Of a stretch of DNA of 49,654 nucleotides, positions 1 through 8,434 are shown in pieces. Made by a program: the position numbers and the translations under genes. This DNA is from Planctomycetota bacterium (lineage in GTDB: Bacteria; Planctomycetota; Phycisphaerae; WQYP01). Position 1 is the stretch's first letter. The number at the start of each line of letters is the position of its first letter. The DNA lies in assembly GCA_021804985.1 (NCBI GenBank), contig JAJZGD010000004.1, positions 1 to 49,654 on the forward strand, given 5' to 3'. Below the pieces are notes generated by a model, which worked only from the letters and a program-made list of their open reading frames with translations, did not search any database and had not been told where the DNA came from.

Positions 1-78
1 GCGAAAGTTAATTGTTATTCTGAATGTTATGCTTCGGGAGAATCTCACTTGGCAACAACTAAACATCGTAAAAACAAC

Positions 79-107
79 TTGACATCCAACACAGCCGCTT
101 GTATGTT
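79..107 (+). promoter_or_regulatory. Sigma-70-type promoter for the small membrane protein gene
   Basis: A perfect -35 hexamer TTGACA (79-84) is followed after exactly 17 bases by TATGTT (102-107), a four-of-six match to the -10 consensus. Transcription would start near 114 and give a leader of about 54 bases before the ATG at 168. This is the best promoter match in the left part of the window and it supports the short reading frame downstream. It is called from the sequence only. Confidence 0.55.
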
Positions 108-167
108 CAAGTCTAAGAGGATGTTCCTCCCTAATACGTGGTCAAGATCGTGGATATGGAGAAGTTT

Positions 168-392
168 ATGTCCAGACGGCCCCACGGAACTCATATGCAC
201 GTTAACCATTATTATGGGGATATCGTGGTGCCCCCCCCGCCTCGGCCCGATTGGGGCCGTAGGGTGATAGGCATCCTTATTTGGTTGCTTATTTTGTACC
301 TTGTAATTAAATTTTGGTGGTGGGTTGTCGTCTTGGCTATATTTGCCATCATTAGCGCTGCAGTGGTTGCCGTGGTGCGAGAGCTGCATTGA
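168..392 (+). CDS. Small single-pass or hairpin membrane protein, unknown function
   Basis: A 74-residue protein of no recognised family. The start is taken at ATG 168 because GGAGAAG (158-164) lies just upstream. The frame is open back to GTG 138, with another ATG at 156. The N-terminal part is polar and His/Arg-rich (SRRPHGTHMHVNHYYGD), followed by a PPPP stretch and PDWGRR. From about residue 30 it is strongly hydrophobic with tryptophans (ILIWLLILYLVIKFWWWVVVLAIFAI), enough for one long or two short membrane segments, ending in a short RELH tail. An upstream promoter and Shine-Dalgarno sequence argue that it is a real gene, while its small size and the pseudogenes next to it argue for caution. 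No function can be assigned. Confidence 0.5.
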   Translation: MSRRPHGTHMHVNHYYGDIVVPPPPRPDWGRRVIGILIWLLILYLVIKFWWWVVVLAIFAIISAAVVAVVRELH

Positions 393-487
393 TTGCCGTC
401 GCGCGATTCCATAAGCAATTGAGCAATATTGATTGAGCGTGGTCGACGGCCGGAGCTATTGTCAAAGGTTGTCGATGGCATCATAAA

Positions 488-757
488 TCAAGCGGCGATA
501 GTTTCGGCCTGTGGTCTGACTCCGTCCATGAAGCGAGCGCCGCGAATGACATCCTGAAGTAGCGCACTTGCGTTACGCGTTCACCAACGTCGTGGGGCGT
601 TACATCGGCAATCAACCGCCTTGGGATACCTGGATTGGTACAGCTGCACAAGCGGATTGAACGCTTGGTTGGCTCCGGCTTTGGCTTCCGCCATGTAATT
701 TTTGTGAATCGATGATTTGGCGGACGACATCTTTTGCACCGAAGTTCGCAGGTTAAA
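488..757 (-). mobile_element. IS256 (Mutator)-family transposase remnant
   Basis: Two minus-strand pieces match the C-terminal half of IS256-family transposases, as I know the family, in different frames. Piece one (about 757-597) reads NLRTSVQKM...SSIHKNYMAEAKAGANQAF...YPKAVDC, which corresponds to the segment before the last catalytic region. Piece two (580-488) reads ALLQDVIRGARFMDGVRPQ and ends ETIAA-stop, the typical extreme C-terminus (a V-x-G-V-x-F-x-DG motif). The roughly 100 residues normally between them, including the FPAEHW and TTNPIEST region, are deleted, and a stop codon precedes piece one. It is therefore a dead fragment, not an active element. No terminal inverted repeats could be identified. 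Confidence 0.72.
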
Positions 758-849
758 TTAGCAGACAGATGTAGACGGCGCAGCGTAACTGGCGACGTTA
801 GCGCCGACGCAGCATGTTTTAGACTATTGATGCCGTGGTTGCGCTGGGT

Positions 850-1140
850 GACATGCGGCAGAATCCCTGGGGCGGCATTAAATTTCGAAGAGAGATTTTG
901 AAATGCGATCAAGGCCGTCAGCTCCACGAGCGCATCCGGCGGCCACTGGGCGACGAGTTTGGCCCGCAAGTCGTCATCGACTTTATTAAGCGTCATGGCC
1001 TCGGCGTATCGAAGCGCTAATTGCTCTTCGGCGGAATACAGATCGAGCCGGGCTGTCCAATCCTGTAAAGCGACGATTTTTTCTTCGCTGATGCCGCGCT
1101 TCCGGCGGGTTGCCGTTGCGCCGCTGCTCAGGCCGGTTGA
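850..1140 (-). pseudogene. Carboxymuconolactone decarboxylase (AhpD-like) family remnant, N-terminus missing
   Basis: One minus-strand frame runs RRKRGISEEKIVAL, then ALRYAEAMTLNKVDD and LVELTALIAFQNLSSKFNAA. This matches the C-terminal half of CMD/AhpD-like proteins, which typically end in a similar ELTALIAFQNLSSKFN-A stretch. The expected N-terminal half with the CxxC redox pair and a start codon is absent: the similarity stops where the frame runs into the 3' end of the GH2 gene (stop at 1128-1130). The C-terminus degenerates after FNAAPGI and reads through toward the IS256 remnant. The best interpretation is a decayed gene truncated by a rearrangement at the GH2 boundary. It can hardly encode an active enzyme. 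Confidence 0.65.
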
Positions 1141-3719
1141 AATCCTTTCCGCATTTCTGGTGCGATGTCATAAATGCTGCGCAGCTTCAGGCGCCGCAAA
1201 ATTTCAGCATGGGGCAATGGCGTGTCGAGGGTAATATAAACCGTGTGGGGGCGCCCCGGATAAAGGTGCAGGAAATTATCCGAATAGGCGGCGCGGCTAT
1301 CGGGGATATCCGCCCAAAACCATAGGGCGGGGGCATCGGCGGTAACGGTTAGCTGATATTGCCTGCCGGCACCGCGGAGGGATGAGTGGAGTGTTGGCTT
1401 GGACAATTTCAGTTCGACCGGGCGGACGAATAGCAGCATGTTTTCGGCCACGGTAAGGCCATCGATTACCACGCGGGGCCAGATCAAAAGATTTTCCGCG
1501 CCGTGCTGCCGGAGCAGATCGGAGAAATCGAGCGAGCAAGCGAGATGGCTGGATCGTGGCGGGATATCAACGGAATTAAAGCCGCGGGTAAGTTCGGCGC
1601 CTGAAAGATTTGTAACCGTCCAGTGCAGTTCCCCGTGCGCCGCCGTCTGCCGATCGCTGGTGATGTAAAGAGGCATCAATCCGGTTTTGGTATTGGGGAT
1701 GCCACTAACCATGATGGGCGCGAAAAAATGCCGCGATTGATATAAGACGGCCTTCCAGCGGCGTTCGTAGTCAATCATGGACCAGGTTGGGCCGACCCAG
1801 GAATCATTAAATTGCCAGATGGTTGCGGCCATGGATCGGGGCATATCGCGGCGCCAATGCTCAACGCCGAAGCGCATGGCGTAGGCCTGGTTAATTTGGG
1901 TAAGCCATAGGGCCGAATCAAAATTATCAGGCGTTGCGCCGAAATACATGTTGGTGTAATGCATAATAATGCCAATGCCATGGCCGCTGCCGTCCAATTC
2001 ATGGTAGCGCATGACGGGCGAGTGAATCGAGGTGCGATCGGCGGCATCCGTATAGGTGCGGACGGTGGCGGGTGCAGGAAAGCTTTGCATGCCGAATTCC
2101 GTCACAAAGCCCTCAATCTGCCGATAAGATTCGACGGGGGCATTGCCATGCCACACGGCCCATGTATGGATGTCGCCGCTGCCGGCGGCGCCACTGCCCA
2201 CTTCGTAAAAGGAGCCGGGCAGCAATCGATGAACGGTCGATCCGATGACATCGCGAAACAATTTGTAATACCCCTTGAAATCCGCGATTTCGTTATTGCC
2301 GCTCCAGATAACAATGGACGGATGGTTGCGGCAGCGGCGGACCTGCTCATCCACTTCTGCGCGCAGGTTGTCCATCCACTGCGTATCGTGAACGGGGTAC
2401 GTATCATTGGCGAATTTGAACTCGAATTGCAGCATAATTCCCAATTCATCGCAGAGATCAAAAAGTTGTTCAGGCTCATAGTAGCCGCCGCCCCAAAGGC
2501 GAATGAAGTTAAAATTGCATTGAACGGCGGTCTGAATGTAGTACTTAATGATTTCGGGTGTTACGCGGGTGGGCAGATTATCCGCTGGTACCCAGTCGGC
2601 CCCTTTTACGAACACAGGCAGGCCGTTGATCTGCACATGCATGGCCACGCCGTTTGCCGGTGGCAGAACTTCAACTTTTCGCAGGCCGATGCGTTGCGTT
2701 TTGGTGTCGAGCAAACCGTGCGGCCCTATGAGGCGTGCTACGACGGTGTAAAGGGGATGTTCCCCCATGCCGTTGGGCCACCAGAGCTTGGGGCTTGCAA
2801 GCGTCAGGCTCAGATTGGTTTGGGGATCCGTAGCCGGGGCTGATTGATGTGCGACCATTTTTCCGGCCTGCAGCACTGTCACCTCCAGTCGGCTGCCGGT
2901 GGCAGGGGAAAATATCCGGGCTTGGATTTCCAGTGTAACGCTGCCGGTGGGATTATGTTCCTGCAAAATACCCAGGTCGATAATTTGCGACTCGAAGGCC
3001 TGAATTTCAATGGGCTTCCAGATGCCCTGTGTCAGTAGGGGGCGGCACCAATCCCAACCCCACATGTAAGGGGCCTTGCGGATCCATGATCGCGGGTCGG
3101 GCAGGTTGATCCCGAATTTCGCCTTATACGCCGAAGATAATTGGCGCACGGTTGGCTCAAGTGTCGCAAATCGAATTCGAATTTGGTTGTTGCCCGGCTT
3201 AATGTACGGCTTAATGTCAAATGACCATGAGCGAAACATGTTGTCGGTAGTACCCAACTTTTGCCCGTTGATCCACAGAGTGGCGAGGGTATCAAGCCCG
3301 TGACATTTCAGTTGCACGTGTGGCCGTGCCAACATCTCCGGCGAAACCGTAAAGGTTCGCTCATAAAGCCAGTTCTTTTCCGCCACCCACTGATCGGGGC
3401 CGTTATCCATGCGATAATAGGGATTAGAAATTTTGCCCGCGCTCAGCAGATCGGTATAGGTGCTGCCGGGAACCGTGGCGGGCAAGGTTTCGTTCCCATC
3501 TTCCTGGCGCATGGTCCAGGCGTCGCCGGATAAATCAATTGACATGGGTTCAGCGGCGGCATGCATCTGACCGGAGGATGTCTGGGTTGTACTGCATGCC
3601 CCGAGGGCCAATGCGGTGGTGGTGGCCAGCGCCGCCTGAATGATCTGGCGGCGATTCACGCCGGAGCCAGCGGGCGTGCCATCGGTTGCCGGCTTCATGG
3701 CAGATGCATTTTCAATCAT
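1128..3719 (-). CDS. Exported GH2 beta-mannosidase-like glycoside hydrolase (Tat lipoprotein)
   Basis: An 863-residue glycoside hydrolase family 2 protein that most resembles beta-mannosidases, which release terminal beta-mannose from manno-oligosaccharides. The start is ATG 3719, eight bases after GGAG; a TTG two codons upstream has no such site. The N-terminus has a twin arginine (NRRQIIQ) followed by a hydrophobic stretch and an LGAC lipobox (Cys about 42), so it is probably exported folded and lipid-anchored. A sugar-binding jelly-roll and Ig-like domain lead into a TIM barrel. WGGGYYEPEQLFDLCDELGI precedes the acid/base motif WSGNNE (Glu about 477), and the nucleophile lies in VTEFGMQSFP (Glu about 541). 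The next gene in the same direction encodes a GH5 enzyme, suggesting joint plant-polysaccharide use. Exact substrate (mannoside or glucosaminide) is uncertain. Confidence 0.85.
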   Translation of the reverse strand: MIENASAMKPATDGTPAGSGVNRRQIIQAALATTTALALGACSTTQTSSGQMHAAAEPMSIDLSGDAWTMRQEDGNETLPATVPGSTYTDLLSAGKISNPYYRMDNGPDQWVAEKNWLYERTFTVSPEMLARPHVQLKCHGLDTLATLWINGQKLGTTDNMFRSWSFDIKPYIKPGNNQIRIRFATLEPTVRQLSSAYKAKFGINLPDPRSWIRKAPYMWGWDWCRPLLTQGIWKPIEIQAFESQIIDLGILQEHNPTGSVTLEIQARIFSPATGSRLEVTVLQAGKMVAHQSAPATDPQTNLSLTLASPKLWWPNGMGEHPLYTVVARLIGPHGLLDTKTQRIGLRKVEVLPPANGVAMHVQINGLPVFVKGADWVPADNLPTRVTPEIIKYYIQTAVQCNFNFIRLWGGGYYEPEQLFDLCDELGIMLQFEFKFANDTYPVHDTQWMDNLRAEVDEQVRRCRNHPSIVIWSGNNEIADFKGYYKLFRDVIGSTVHRLLPGSFYEVGSGAAGSGDIHTWAVWHGNAPVESYRQIEGFVTEFGMQSFPAPATVRTYTDAADRTSIHSPVMRYHELDGSGHGIGIIMHYTNMYFGATPDNFDSALWLTQINQAYAMRFGVEHWRRDMPRSMAATIWQFNDSWVGPTWSMIDYERRWKAVLYQSRHFFAPIMVSGIPNTKTGLMPLYITSDRQTAAHGELHWTVTNLSGAELTRGFNSVDIPPRSSHLACSLDFSDLLRQHGAENLLIWPRVVIDGLTVAENMLLFVRPVELKLSKPTLHSSLRGAGRQYQLTVTADAPALWFWADIPDSRAAYSDNFLHLYPGRPHTVYITLDTPLPHAEILRRLKLRSIYDIAPEMRKGFQPA

Positions 3720-3818
3720 TGACAATACTCCATATAAACACTTTGGCGGGTCCTCAAGTGAATCATGTTTAAGCCGGCTGACGAGCAGGGGGGCCGTTTA
3801 ACCATGGCTGGCGCCGCT

Positions 3819-4991
3819 TCATTGCAGACTCCGCAATCCCAAGGCCTTAACCCATGCGGCATCCGGCTGGATGTGGCCATATTTGCGTGAACAAAGCCCA
3901 TAGCCGGCACTCTGATAATCCCAGAGCAACCATCCGATGCGATGCGCTTCTAAGGCGGTGCGAACCGCGGTCAGCCAATGAGAGCAGGCGCCGGGGAGCG
4001 ACACCGTTCTAAGTACGCCGAATTCACCGCAAAGGACGGGTACCCGATGAATATTTCGCCACGCGGCCACCCTGGCAATAATGTCCGCGAGTTTGGCGGG
4101 TGTCCAGCGCCGCCTTCCATACTGCATGACTTCACTCACGCCAAGTTTGCCCGTGGCAAGTTTGATCGCCGCGCCAACGACCTGCGGATTTGAAGGAAAT
4201 GGTAGTCTCGATATGTCCATCCAACCGCGATAACCCCAGTTGGCGCCTTGTTGGGTGAGCAGGTGGGGGGTGTAAAAGTGAAACGTGTAGATCACGTTTT
4301 GTACAGGCCATGGCTGCATGCGGAGGATATCCTTCGGATTATCCCATCGGGCGGCAGGTGCCACAATCGTAAAGCCCGGGGCAGAACGCTGAATGGTGCG
4401 AATAAGGTTTATTTCAAGCGGGTACCAGGTTGGCGGATTGAGATTTGGCTCATTGAGCAATTCAAAAAACACCATCGCGGGATTTGTGCCTTTGAGCGCA
4501 GCGCTTAAGCGCTTCCAGAATTGCACAAAGTGTTTGCGAGCAGTAGCGCTGGTTTTCAGATCACGGGTGAATTGCCGATCGGGATGAATATCCACCATGA
4601 CCGCCAGATGATTTTTATTGGCCAGCGAAAGCGCGGCGATAAGATCCGCCACACGGCGGCGGGGGAGGTGGGGGCGGTGGGTCGGGGAAAAATTAAAAAC
4701 GTCAAGAGGATCAATCGGAAGGCGTACACAGTTCAGCCCGAGGCGATGGAGCAATTGCAAATCTCGGGGGCCGATGAAATGGCGCAGATGCCGCCCCGTA
4801 TGCGGATCGCCACGCCAGATATAGTTAAACCAGCCGGAAAGATTGACGCCCCGTGTCAGATGGGCGAGCCGGCGAGCCGGTACGCCTGCGATATTGGTGG
4901 CCAGGGGCGTTCGGGCACTGGCCAGCGATGCCAAACAGGTCGCAAAAGCCAGAGTGCAGGCCGCAAAAAGCGGCGCCAAGCGTAGCTTCAT
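3819..4991 (-). CDS. Secreted GH5-family endoglycanase (cellulase/mannanase-like)
   Basis: A 390-residue glycoside hydrolase family 5 protein. The start is placed at ATG 4991 (MKLRLAPLFAACTLAF...) because this gives a clean Sec signal peptide ending near ASLASA; GGA lies seven bases upstream, and a TTG four codons further up is less likely. Visible GH5 landmarks are RGVNLSGWF at the barrel start, NCVRLPID, the acid/base motif ELLNEPN (Glu about 181), FHFYTPH and the nucleophile in LCGEFG (Glu about 323), with WDYQSAGYGL near the end. GH5 enzymes hydrolyse beta-1,4-glucans, mannans or related polymers, and the subfamily cannot be decided by eye. It lies 99 bases upstream of the GH2 gene and is probably co-transcribed with it. 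Confidence 0.85.
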   Translation of the reverse strand: MKLRLAPLFAACTLAFATCLASLASARTPLATNIAGVPARRLAHLTRGVNLSGWFNYIWRGDPHTGRHLRHFIGPRDLQLLHRLGLNCVRLPIDPLDVFNFSPTHRPHLPRRRVADLIAALSLANKNHLAVMVDIHPDRQFTRDLKTSATARKHFVQFWKRLSAALKGTNPAMVFFELLNEPNLNPPTWYPLEINLIRTIQRSAPGFTIVAPAARWDNPKDILRMQPWPVQNVIYTFHFYTPHLLTQQGANWGYRGWMDISRLPFPSNPQVVGAAIKLATGKLGVSEVMQYGRRRWTPAKLADIIARVAAWRNIHRVPVLCGEFGVLRTVSLPGACSHWLTAVRTALEAHRIGWLLWDYQSAGYGLCSRKYGHIQPDAAWVKALGLRSLQ

Positions 4992-5131
4992 TCGTGTATC
5001 CAAAAATGTCCATCACCACCCGATAGGGCTTCAACGCGGGTCTATGCGGGATATTGCAGCGGGCTACCCACCACGCTTGATATCGGCGGCGGATATGGCG
5101 CCCGATACGCGGGCAAAGCGCCGACCAAAGC

Positions 5132-7231
5132 TTATCCCGCGGGAATGTTGGCTCGCGCCAATACCCGGACACCCTGCTGAAATTTGTACGACGCCGCTTG
5201 AAAATGACCGTGACCATTGTTGGCCGCAGAACTATTCAGCAGCATGCAGGCTTCGGCGATGTTCGGCCATGCAAAGCCGCATATGGCTTCGGCGGGCGGC
5301 GGGGCGGTGGTTTGCAGATAGGCTGTGCTCCAGAGCGCCGGATTGGCAGTCAGCTTTGGCGTGATCTCCTTGGCCGCTCGATAAATCGACGTGATGGCCG
5401 CGTCTGCAGTAGAAAACGATATCCATGCATCCGACGCATTGGTAAGGCCGGTGTCCTTCTGGTACCGGTGGGCCACGGCCTGCTCCAATTGATTTTTAAG
5501 CGCGTGGCGCGCGCCTGTCGAAAGATGCCATCCACCCCAAAGATTCATCCGTGCGATGGGTTTGGATGCCGAAAGCATCCATGCCAGGCGGCTGGTGGCG
5601 CGTAAAAGCCGCATTTGTTCATCGAGCTTTTCGACAAGTGCGGCGGGAGCAGGCTTTCGGGTCGCCAGAGAATTAATAATGCCACGCTGGGTCTTTTTAA
5701 AATCTTCCGCAAACAACGTAAAGCGCCCGGACGAAAGTCGGTTTTGAATGCCAGCCGACGCCGAATGCAGCATTTGCAGGTGAATGCCAGCCAGTATTTT
5801 TAGCGCCCCACGGAACCGGTCGAATTGCTGAGCCCCTTCACTCATAGCCCCGGGTGCCATGCCGATGTGCACGGCCCAGCGCGCCAGATTCAAAGATGCC
5901 CCGCGCTGCGGGATCGGCTTATAGAGCAGCGCTTCGGAAAGCATTTGCGGCATTTGCGAGAGGCGTTTGAGATTACCCGTGATGACCTCCATCGACTCGG
6001 CCGCCTGTCCCAACTCGCCGATCATCACGCCGTGGCGCAGGGAATGCACGGTTTGAACAATCTGCGCCTCGCCAGATTTTACCACGCGATGCCACGCAAT
6101 GCGGTAAGCGGCCGGCGGCGATTGTTTTTCCACCGCGGAAAATTTCCGGGCCTTAACGAGAAAGGAATTAATGGCGTCGAGTTGATGCACCTCGCGCCGC
6201 GGATGGTGGGACTGATCAAGAGCAGACATGATCTGGTGCACCCGGCGATCCATCACCCGCCGCGACACGGCGGACATGGGCGTTCCGGCAATCAGTTCCA
6301 TGGAATGGACAATCCTGCCGATGAATTCCAGCCGCCGAATGGCGCTATTGCGTGTACGCGGATCTTTGAAAAACAGAAGCCCCAGCATCAGGCGATGGTT
6401 GAATGCCGCCTGCGCATTGAGACTTAATATCGACACTTGTTGCAGATGTTGCGCCAGCCGCAGGCACTGCAAAATGACACGGTAATACACCGCGGCCGTG
6501 GCATTATGGGGGTTGTCGGCCAGCTGGGCTTGAATTTGCGTCAGCACGCTGCGGAAAATATGCCGCAGGTGCGGCGTGATATTCACCTGTTCAAGGGATG
6601 CCAGCGTCTGGGCGATGGGGGGTATTTTGGCCTTGTTCGGCAGATACGCCGGTGCAGGCGCGTAGGTATACACCGGCCAGATGACCGCGGTAGAGGCGAC
6701 GAAATTGGGCGTTTCCACGCTCATCAGTGGGGCAAGCGGGCCCAAAAGTTTAGCGGTGTATGTATTGAGGCTTCTTGCATTGATGATGGCCGCATTGACG
6801 CCGACCGATGCCTTCTGAAATTTTTTCAGCGCGGATTCAACATGCGATGCCAATGGCGGATTCGCGAACTGTGCCGCAATCAGCGTGGCAAACACGGGAT
6901 AACTTTTTCGCAATCGATCGGCCTTAAGCATTAACGCTCCGCGGAGTGATGCATCGCGCGTGTGCATGGCCGTTTGATAATAGTGGCGGATGATGAGGAG
7001 ATAGGTTTCGTCCACGGCCGACGCAGAAATATGCACGCTGGAAACACGCGGCATCTTGAGCAGCAGTGCGCCGATCTGATCGTTAAGGGAATGGACGCGT
7101 TCCCGGGCGAGGCTAAAAGGGCGGTGAAGTTGGCTGAACAAGCCGGCATACACGGGAATCAGCGACGAAAAAAACAATCCGAAAAGTGCCGCCGCAAATT
7201 TTATCCGGTGCCGCTGAACCCGTGATGTCAT
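5132..7231 (-). CDS. Unknown exported helical protein, 699 residues
   Basis: I do not recognise a family. The protein begins with a positively charged stretch and a hydrophobic segment (KFAAALFGLFFSSLIPVYA), consistent with a signal peptide or membrane anchor. The rest is long, mostly helical and Ala/Leu/Arg-rich with few glycines and no obvious catalytic motif, with a short Pro/Tyr-rich break (WPVYTYAPAPAYLP) near residue 190. The start is very well supported: AGGAGG sits five bases before the ATG, which overlaps the stop of the glycosyltransferase gene (ATGA), so the two are translationally coupled. That coupling suggests a role at the cell surface connected with glycan synthesis, but this is inference. 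It could be a structural or scaffold protein. Confidence 0.75.
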   Translation of the reverse strand: MTSRVQRHRIKFAAALFGLFFSSLIPVYAGLFSQLHRPFSLARERVHSLNDQIGALLLKMPRVSSVHISASAVDETYLLIIRHYYQTAMHTRDASLRGALMLKADRLRKSYPVFATLIAAQFANPPLASHVESALKKFQKASVGVNAAIINARSLNTYTAKLLGPLAPLMSVETPNFVASTAVIWPVYTYAPAPAYLPNKAKIPPIAQTLASLEQVNITPHLRHIFRSVLTQIQAQLADNPHNATAAVYYRVILQCLRLAQHLQQVSILSLNAQAAFNHRLMLGLLFFKDPRTRNSAIRRLEFIGRIVHSMELIAGTPMSAVSRRVMDRRVHQIMSALDQSHHPRREVHQLDAINSFLVKARKFSAVEKQSPPAAYRIAWHRVVKSGEAQIVQTVHSLRHGVMIGELGQAAESMEVITGNLKRLSQMPQMLSEALLYKPIPQRGASLNLARWAVHIGMAPGAMSEGAQQFDRFRGALKILAGIHLQMLHSASAGIQNRLSSGRFTLFAEDFKKTQRGIINSLATRKPAPAALVEKLDEQMRLLRATSRLAWMLSASKPIARMNLWGGWHLSTGARHALKNQLEQAVAHRYQKDTGLTNASDAWISFSTADAAITSIYRAAKEITPKLTANPALWSTAYLQTTAPPPAEAICGFAWPNIAEACMLLNSSAANNGHGHFQAASYKFQQGVRVLARANIPAG

Positions 7232-8397
7232 GAAGGCCTCCTGCCGATTTCCGCCAATAATTGATGATAAAGCTTGTCGAGCCTCAAGACCATATCATCG
7301 GCACTAAACTCATTTTCGGCCAGCGTGCGCCCGGCTTCGCCCATGGCACATCGCTGAGCCGCATTATCGGCCAGATGCTCAATCGCGTGCCTAAGAGCGG
7401 TGATATCCCCGGGCGGTATCAGAAGGCCCGTCTGCTCATTGCGGCAAACTTCACCGGCGCCATCGCAGTCGTAGGCAATGGTGGGAAGCCCCGCAAGCAT
7501 CGCCTGTGGTAATGCCCGGGGCAGTCCTTCGCGGTAACTCGGGTGAATGACGACATCCATGGCGGGCAACACTTCGCCGACTTGATCCGGCGGCAGCAGC
7601 CCGGTCAGCGTAAAATGTGATGCGAGGCCAACGTGCTGAATATCGGCTGTAAATTTCGCGTAAAAAATGCCATCGCCGATCCAAAGGAAATGGATGTGCG
7701 GATTGGCTTTTACCAGCAGGGGGGCGATCTTCAGGATATCCGCATGCCCCTTGAGCGGTTGCAGCCGGGCAATCGTTCCGAAGACGATTCGATCCGCAGG
7801 AATCTTTAAACTCTCCCGCATTTTTTGGCGCTGGTGCGCCGAATTTTTGAATTTATCCAGTTCCATGCCGCTGTGAATGGTCACAAACTGTTCCGGGCGC
7901 ACCACGCCCTGCGCCAGCGCCTGCCGCGCCATCGCATCCGCCACTACCACGAGTTTATCGCATCGCCTGGCGGCATAGCGTTCCAACGTGGACCACAGCC
8001 AAAACGCCGCCCGGCTCTGATAGGGATGAAAGGGCAGTCCATGAATGGTATGCACCACGACGGGGCCGCGGCCAAAAACCGCTGAACGCCCAAGAATGCC
8101 CGCCTTGCTTGAATGGGTATGCCAGATGTCGGGCCGCAGTTTGGCAGAGAGCTTTCGCAGCGACAGAAAGGCCCGCGCGTCGTGCCAGGGGTGGGGGCTG
8201 CGCACCAAATGCGGCTCAAGAATGACGGTGTATCCGCCCGCCAGGGCCCGCTCCATCAATGACCCTTCCCGACCGGGACTCGGCCCCGTCACTAAATACA
8301 CGTCATGGCCGCGCTTCTTTAATCCTTCGCATGATAAAAGTGTGTTTTCCTGCGCTCCGCCTACGATAAGTCGGGTGATGACATGCACGATTTTCAA
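7228..8397 (-). CDS. GT4-family glycosyltransferase
   Basis: A 389-residue GT-B fold glycosyltransferase that transfers a sugar from a nucleotide sugar to a cell-surface glycan or lipid acceptor. The start is TTG 8397, giving MKIVHVITRLIVGGAQENTL, the standard first strand and glycine-rich loop of the family; GGAG lies eight bases upstream. The longer frame to 8490 would run into truA. The N-terminal acceptor domain holds WHTHSSKAGILGR and HTIHGLPFHPY. The C-terminal donor domain has GTIARLQPLKGH, then PSYREGLPRALPQAMLAG, the EX7E motif that binds the donor. Its stop overlaps the start of the 699-residue exported protein. Donor and acceptor are unknown; exopolysaccharide or lipopolysaccharide synthesis is likely. 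Confidence 0.88.
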   Translation of the reverse strand: MKIVHVITRLIVGGAQENTLLSCEGLKKRGHDVYLVTGPSPGREGSLMERALAGGYTVILEPHLVRSPHPWHDARAFLSLRKLSAKLRPDIWHTHSSKAGILGRSAVFGRGPVVVHTIHGLPFHPYQSRAAFWLWSTLERYAARRCDKLVVVADAMARQALAQGVVRPEQFVTIHSGMELDKFKNSAHQRQKMRESLKIPADRIVFGTIARLQPLKGHADILKIAPLLVKANPHIHFLWIGDGIFYAKFTADIQHVGLASHFTLTGLLPPDQVGEVLPAMDVVIHPSYREGLPRALPQAMLAGLPTIAYDCDGAGEVCRNEQTGLLIPPGDITALRHAIEHLADNAAQRCAMGEAGRTLAENEFSADDMVLRLDKLYHQLLAEIGRRPS

Positions 8398-8434
8398 CTC
8401 ATATCTCCACCGCGGATCCGCATGGGTATAAAAG

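Noticed and set aside
481-996. 171-residue minus-strand frame as an intact gene
   Set aside because: It joins the C-terminal part of the CMD remnant to unrelated sequence across the IS256 scar; the conserved parts lie in other frames or upstream of its ATG.
835-1020. 61-residue plus-strand frame
   Set aside because: Antisense to the CMD remnant; no signal supports it.
1959-2843. 294-residue plus-strand frame
   Set aside because: Lies antisense to the middle of the GH2 gene, has no ribosome site and its composition mirrors the other strand.
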